Shown: positions 5,224 to 7,605 of the stretch, piece after piece
Layout: each line of letters opens with the position of its first letter
Numbering within the stretch: the first letter of the stretch is position 1
From: Pseudomonadota bacterium
GTDB taxonomy: Bacteria; Pseudomonadota; Alphaproteobacteria; Rhizobiales; Rhizobiaceae
Assembly (NCBI GenBank): GCA_023416545.1
Contig: JAEZHO010000196.1
Location: 1 to 7,605, forward strand
Direction: 5' to 3'
DNA length: 7,605 nucleotides
Notes under the pieces: generated by a model
What the model saw: only the letters and a program-made list of their open reading frames with translations
Database searches by the model: none
What the model was told of the DNA's origin: nothing
Position numbers and translations under genes: made by a program

Positions 5224-6312
5224 GTGAAGAACAGGGAAAAACGTACGGAGCGGAGGCCCGGGAGGAGCGGTAGCCCGCAGTCAAGCCGTCCCCGTCCTGA
5301 CAGGCCGGCCAAGCCACAGAGGCAGGAAGCAGCAGTCGCCGGCGGCAAGGCGGCGACCGAGCCTGCCCCGCAGCGAGCCCTCATCGCGAGGGTCGGCGAA
5401 CGGCCCCCGGAGCGGGTCCCGGTGATCCTGGAATCCTCCGGCGCGGGAGACTTTCACCTCATCGACAGCGGCAACGGCCTGAAGCTGGAACAGTACGGCC
5501 CCTATCGGATCGTCCGGCCCGAGGCGCAGGCCCTGTGGCAGCCGTCGCTTTCCGCCGCGGAGTGGCAGAAGGCTGATGCCGTCTTCACCGGAGATACCGA
5601 CGAGGACGGTATCGGGCGCTGGCGCTTTCCCAAGGAAGCGCTGGGTGAAACCTGGCCCCTGACGCTGCTCGGGGTCGATTTCCTCGGTCGCTTCACCTCG
5701 TTCCGCCATGTCGGCGTGTTCCCGGAACAGATCGTCCACTGGGAATGGATGAAGCGGCAGGTCGAGGCTGCGGATCGTCCGCTCAAGGTGCTGAACCTGT
5801 TCGGCTACACCGGAGTGGCTTCGCTCGTCGCAGCCGCTGCCGGTGCGGAGGTGACCCATGTGGATGCATCGAAGAAGGCGATCGGCTGGGCTCGCGAGAA
5901 CCAGGCATTGTCGCGCCTCGATCGGGCCCCGATCCGCTGGATATGCGAAGACGCCATGAAGTTCATCCAGCGGGAGGAGCGCCGCGGCAACCGCTATGAC
6001 ATCATTCTTACCGATCCGCCGAAGTTCGGCCGTGGTCCGAACGGCGAGGTCTGGCATCTGTTCGAGCACCTGCCGGTGATGCTGGACGTGTGCCGTGAAC
6101 TTCTGTCACCACGTGCTGTCGGGCTGGTGCTGACTGCCTATTCCATCCGGGCGAGCTTCTACTCTATTCATGAACTGATGCGCGAGACGATGCGCGGCGC
6201 CGGCGGACTGGTGGAGTCCGGCGAACTGGTGATCCGCGAGACAGGCATCGACGGCAATGCTTCCGGCCGCGCCTTGTCCACGTCTCTCTTCAGCCGCTGG
6301 GTGCGCGAATGA
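5224..6312 (+). CDS. Class I SAM-dependent RNA methyltransferase, RlmI-like (COG1092 type)
   Basis: Rossmann-fold methyltransferase predicted to act on rRNA. From the GTG at 5224 it has 362 residues. Residues 1-60 are rich in Arg, Pro and Gln, basic and probably disordered, suiting RNA contact. About 65-170 is an N-terminal substrate region (LEQYGPYRIVRPEAQALW, RFTSFRHVGVFPEQ). The SAM site includes motif I NLFGYTGVASLVAAAAGAEV (191-210), VDASKKAI as the ribose-binding acidic strand, and motif IV DPPKFGRG (264-271). The position where RlmI has its catalytic-type Cys (FSCSG) reads LTAYSIRAS (303-311), so m5C chemistry is doubtful. The start is uncertain: a TTG at 5191 adds 11 residues, and neither has a strong ribosome site. 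Its stop overlaps the next start by 4 bases (ATGA). Family secure, target base unknown. Confidence 0.88.
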   Translation: MKNREKRTERRPGRSGSPQSSRPRPDRPAKPQRQEAAVAGGKAATEPAPQRALIARVGERPPERVPVILESSGAGDFHLIDSGNGLKLEQYGPYRIVRPEAQALWQPSLSAAEWQKADAVFTGDTDEDGIGRWRFPKEALGETWPLTLLGVDFLGRFTSFRHVGVFPEQIVHWEWMKRQVEAADRPLKVLNLFGYTGVASLVAAAAGAEVTHVDASKKAIGWARENQALSRLDRAPIRWICEDAMKFIQREERRGNRYDIILTDPPKFGRGPNGEVWHLFEHLPVMLDVCRELLSPRAVGLVLTAYSIRASFYSIHELMRETMRGAGGLVESGELVIRETGIDGNASGRALSTSLFSRWVRE

Positions 6313-7169
6313 ACCACGACAATAACAAAGGCGGCGCCGGCCGCGTCGGCCAGGTCAAGGAGGTCACCAGCCTCTCCAACCCGATCGTCAAGGACATCAA
6401 GGCCCTCAGCAACAAGAAGGACCGCGAGCAGAGCGGAACCTTCATGGCGGAAGGGCTGAAGCTCGTCATCGATGCCCTGGAACTCGGCTGGACGATCCGC
6501 ATACTCGTCTACGCCAAGGCGGCCAAGGGAAAGCCCCTCGTGGAACAGGTCGCCGCCCGGACGGTCGCCAAGGGCGGGCTGGTGCTCGAAGTGAGCGAGA
6601 AGGTTCTTTCCTCCATCACGCGGCGGGACAATCCGCAAATGGTTGTGGGGATTTTCGAGCAGCGCTGGGCGCCGCTCAATGATCTGCAGCCCGCGAAGGG
6701 GACGACCTATGTGGCGCTCGATCGCGTGCGCGATCCGGGCAATCTCGGCACGATCATCCGCACGGCGGACGCGGCCGGGGCCTCCGGGGTGATCCTCGTC
6801 GGCGAATGTACAGACCCCTTCTCGCTTGAAACCGTTCGCGCCACGATGGGATCGGTCTTCGCAGTACCGCTCGCCAGGGCGACGACGGAGGAGTTCTTCG
6901 CCTGGCAGAAGCGCTCGGGGGCGCAGGTGGTCGCGACGCACCTGGCCGGCGCCGTCGATTACCGGACGGTTGATTACGACAAGAAACCGACGGTCCTGCT
7001 GATGGGCAACGAGCAGTCCGGCCTGCCCGAGGCGCTCGCCAGGGCGGCTGATCGACTGGTCCGCATTCCGCAGCAGGGAAGGGCCGACAGCCTCAATCTT
7101 GCGGTGGCGACCGCCGTCATGCTCTTCGAGGCCCGCCGACACCTCCTGAAGCTCGAGGATGCGAAATGA
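6309..7169 (+). CDS. SpoU/TrmH-family RNA 2'-O-methyltransferase
   Basis: SPOUT-class (knotted) enzyme transferring methyl from SAM to a ribose 2'-OH in tRNA or rRNA; the target is not determinable here. It has 286 residues. About 15-115 is the N-terminal SpoU substrate-binding domain (SLSNPIVKDIKALSNKKDRE, FMAEGLKLVIDAL). The catalytic SPOUT domain has motif 1 ALDRVRDPGNLGTIIRTADA (136-155), with Asn145 and catalytic Arg151, motif 2 LLMGNEQSGLP (230-240), with Glu235, and motif 3 SLNLAVATAVMLFE (261-274). All key residues are present. The ATG overlaps the upstream stop by 4 bases and its TGA overlaps the lspA ATG by 4 bases, indicating translational coupling on both sides. Often annotated simply as TrmH family RNA methyltransferase; RlmB-like is the alternative. 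Confidence 0.93.
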   Translation: MNHDNNKGGAGRVGQVKEVTSLSNPIVKDIKALSNKKDREQSGTFMAEGLKLVIDALELGWTIRILVYAKAAKGKPLVEQVAARTVAKGGLVLEVSEKVLSSITRRDNPQMVVGIFEQRWAPLNDLQPAKGTTYVALDRVRDPGNLGTIIRTADAAGASGVILVGECTDPFSLETVRATMGSVFAVPLARATTEEFFAWQKRSGAQVVATHLAGAVDYRTVDYDKKPTVLLMGNEQSGLPEALARAADRLVRIPQQGRADSLNLAVATAVMLFEARRHLLKLEDAK

Positions 7170-7605
7170 CTGCGGCGAACCCGTCCATGTTCTCCCGGCC
7201 GCTCGTGATTGCAGCGCTGATTGTCCTTGCCGTCCTGCTGGATCAGGCGATCAAGCTTGCGGTGGAGCACTATCTGCCGCTCGAGGAAGCCGTTCCCGTG
7301 CTTCCGATGCTGGCGCTCTACCGTACTTATAATCTTGGTGTGGCGTTCTCCCTTCTCTCTGGAATGGAACGGGAATTCATCGTCGGCATGCGGATCGTCA
7401 TCGTCGCCTTCGTGTTCTGGCTCTGGCGCCGGACGCCTGCGGAGCGGTGGCTCGCCCAGCTGGGCTTCACCCTCATTGTCGCGGGAGCCATCGGCAACCT
7501 GATAGACGGTTTCGTCTACGGGCACGTGATCGACTACATTCTCTTCTATACGAGCACCTGGTCCTTCGCCGTCTTCAACCTCGCCGACAGCTTCATTTCC
7601 GTCGG
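7166..7605 (+). CDS. lspA: Lipoprotein signal peptidase LspA (partial, C-terminus cut by window edge)
   Basis: Inner-membrane aspartyl protease (signal peptidase II) that cleaves the signal peptide of diacylglyceryl-prolipoproteins before the lipid-modified Cys. 146 codons are visible; about 15-25 residues are missing. There is a first membrane helix at about 12-31, carrying LLDQAIK at 24-30, YNLGVAFS at 55-62, helices near 70-88 and 98-113, and the start of a fourth. The catalytic pair is Asp123 (HVIDYI) and Asp141 (FNLADSF). The normally invariant Arg of the NLIDR motif is Gly115 here (codon GGT at 7508-7510). The ATG overlaps the upstream stop by 4 bases and has GAGGA at a 6-base spacing. 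It closes the visible part of the methyltransferase operon. Confidence 0.95.
   Translation, partial: MTAANPSMFSRPLVIAALIVLAVLLDQAIKLAVEHYLPLEEAVPVLPMLALYRTYNLGVAFSLLSGMEREFIVGMRIVIVAFVFWLWRRTPAERWLAQLGFTLIVAGAIGNLIDGFVYGHVIDYILFYTSTWSFAVFNLADSFISV

Noticed and set aside
5281..7142. Long minus-strand frames (5281-6069 and 6168-7142) opposite the methyltransferase genes
   Set aside because: Both are codon-structure shadows of the SAM methyltransferase and SpoU genes, with no recognisable motifs.
1..7605. Defence systems, CRISPR arrays, mobile elements, toxin-antitoxin pairs or other novel modules
   Set aside because: Every open stretch is accounted for by conserved core genes with uniform composition; no repeats, transposase, integrase or orphan gene cluster is present.

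Overview
The window reads as an ordinary chromosomal core region of an alphaproteobacterium, most likely Rhizobiales and probably Rhizobiaceae. This rests on the high G+C content, the rhizobial look of the proteins (for example the RdgB, HrcA, PtsN and long HPF sequences) and the gene order rdgB / rph / hrcA / grpE / ptsN / hpf. The assignment comes from recalled protein families and synteny, not from a search. I saw no insertion sequence, prophage, CRISPR array, tRNA, rRNA or compositional island, and coding covers nearly the whole window.

Left part (1-1742, minus strand): a tightly packed set transcribed leftward in the order rph (RNase PH), a small VOC/glyoxalase-fold protein, and rdgB (house-cleaning dITP/XTP pyrophosphatase). 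rdgB runs off the left edge. Next (1743-3738, plus strand), diverging from rph, are hrcA (heat-shock repressor) and grpE (DnaK nucleotide-exchange factor), closed by a strong hairpin terminator at about 3758-3795. The terminator sits between grpE and the convergent ptsN.

Middle (3818-4920, minus strand): hpf (long-form ribosome hibernation factor) followed by ptsN (EIIA of the nitrogen PTS). This is the usual tail of the lptAB-rpoN-hpf-ptsN cluster, but no rpoN lies upstream here. Instead a roughly 300-base intergenic region with a good leftward promoter precedes hpf.

Right part (about 5224-7605, plus strand): a three-gene overlapping operon. It contains a class I SAM-dependent RNA methyltransferase of the RlmI/COG1092 type, a SpoU/TrmH-family RNA 2'-O-methyltransferase, and lspA (lipoprotein signal peptidase, cut by the right edge). 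Both junctions are 4-base ATGA overlaps.

The common themes are RNA and ribosome maintenance (RNase PH, HPF, two RNA methyltransferases), protein and nucleotide quality control (HrcA, GrpE, RdgB), PTS-Ntr regulation and envelope lipoprotein maturation. I found no evidence of a novel multi-gene system. The points most worth a second look are: a Gly in LspA where the family has a near-invariant Arg; the absence of the m5C catalytic Cys in the RlmI-like enzyme; the missing rpoN next to hpf; and a perfect 14-base palindrome inside a candidate grpE promoter.
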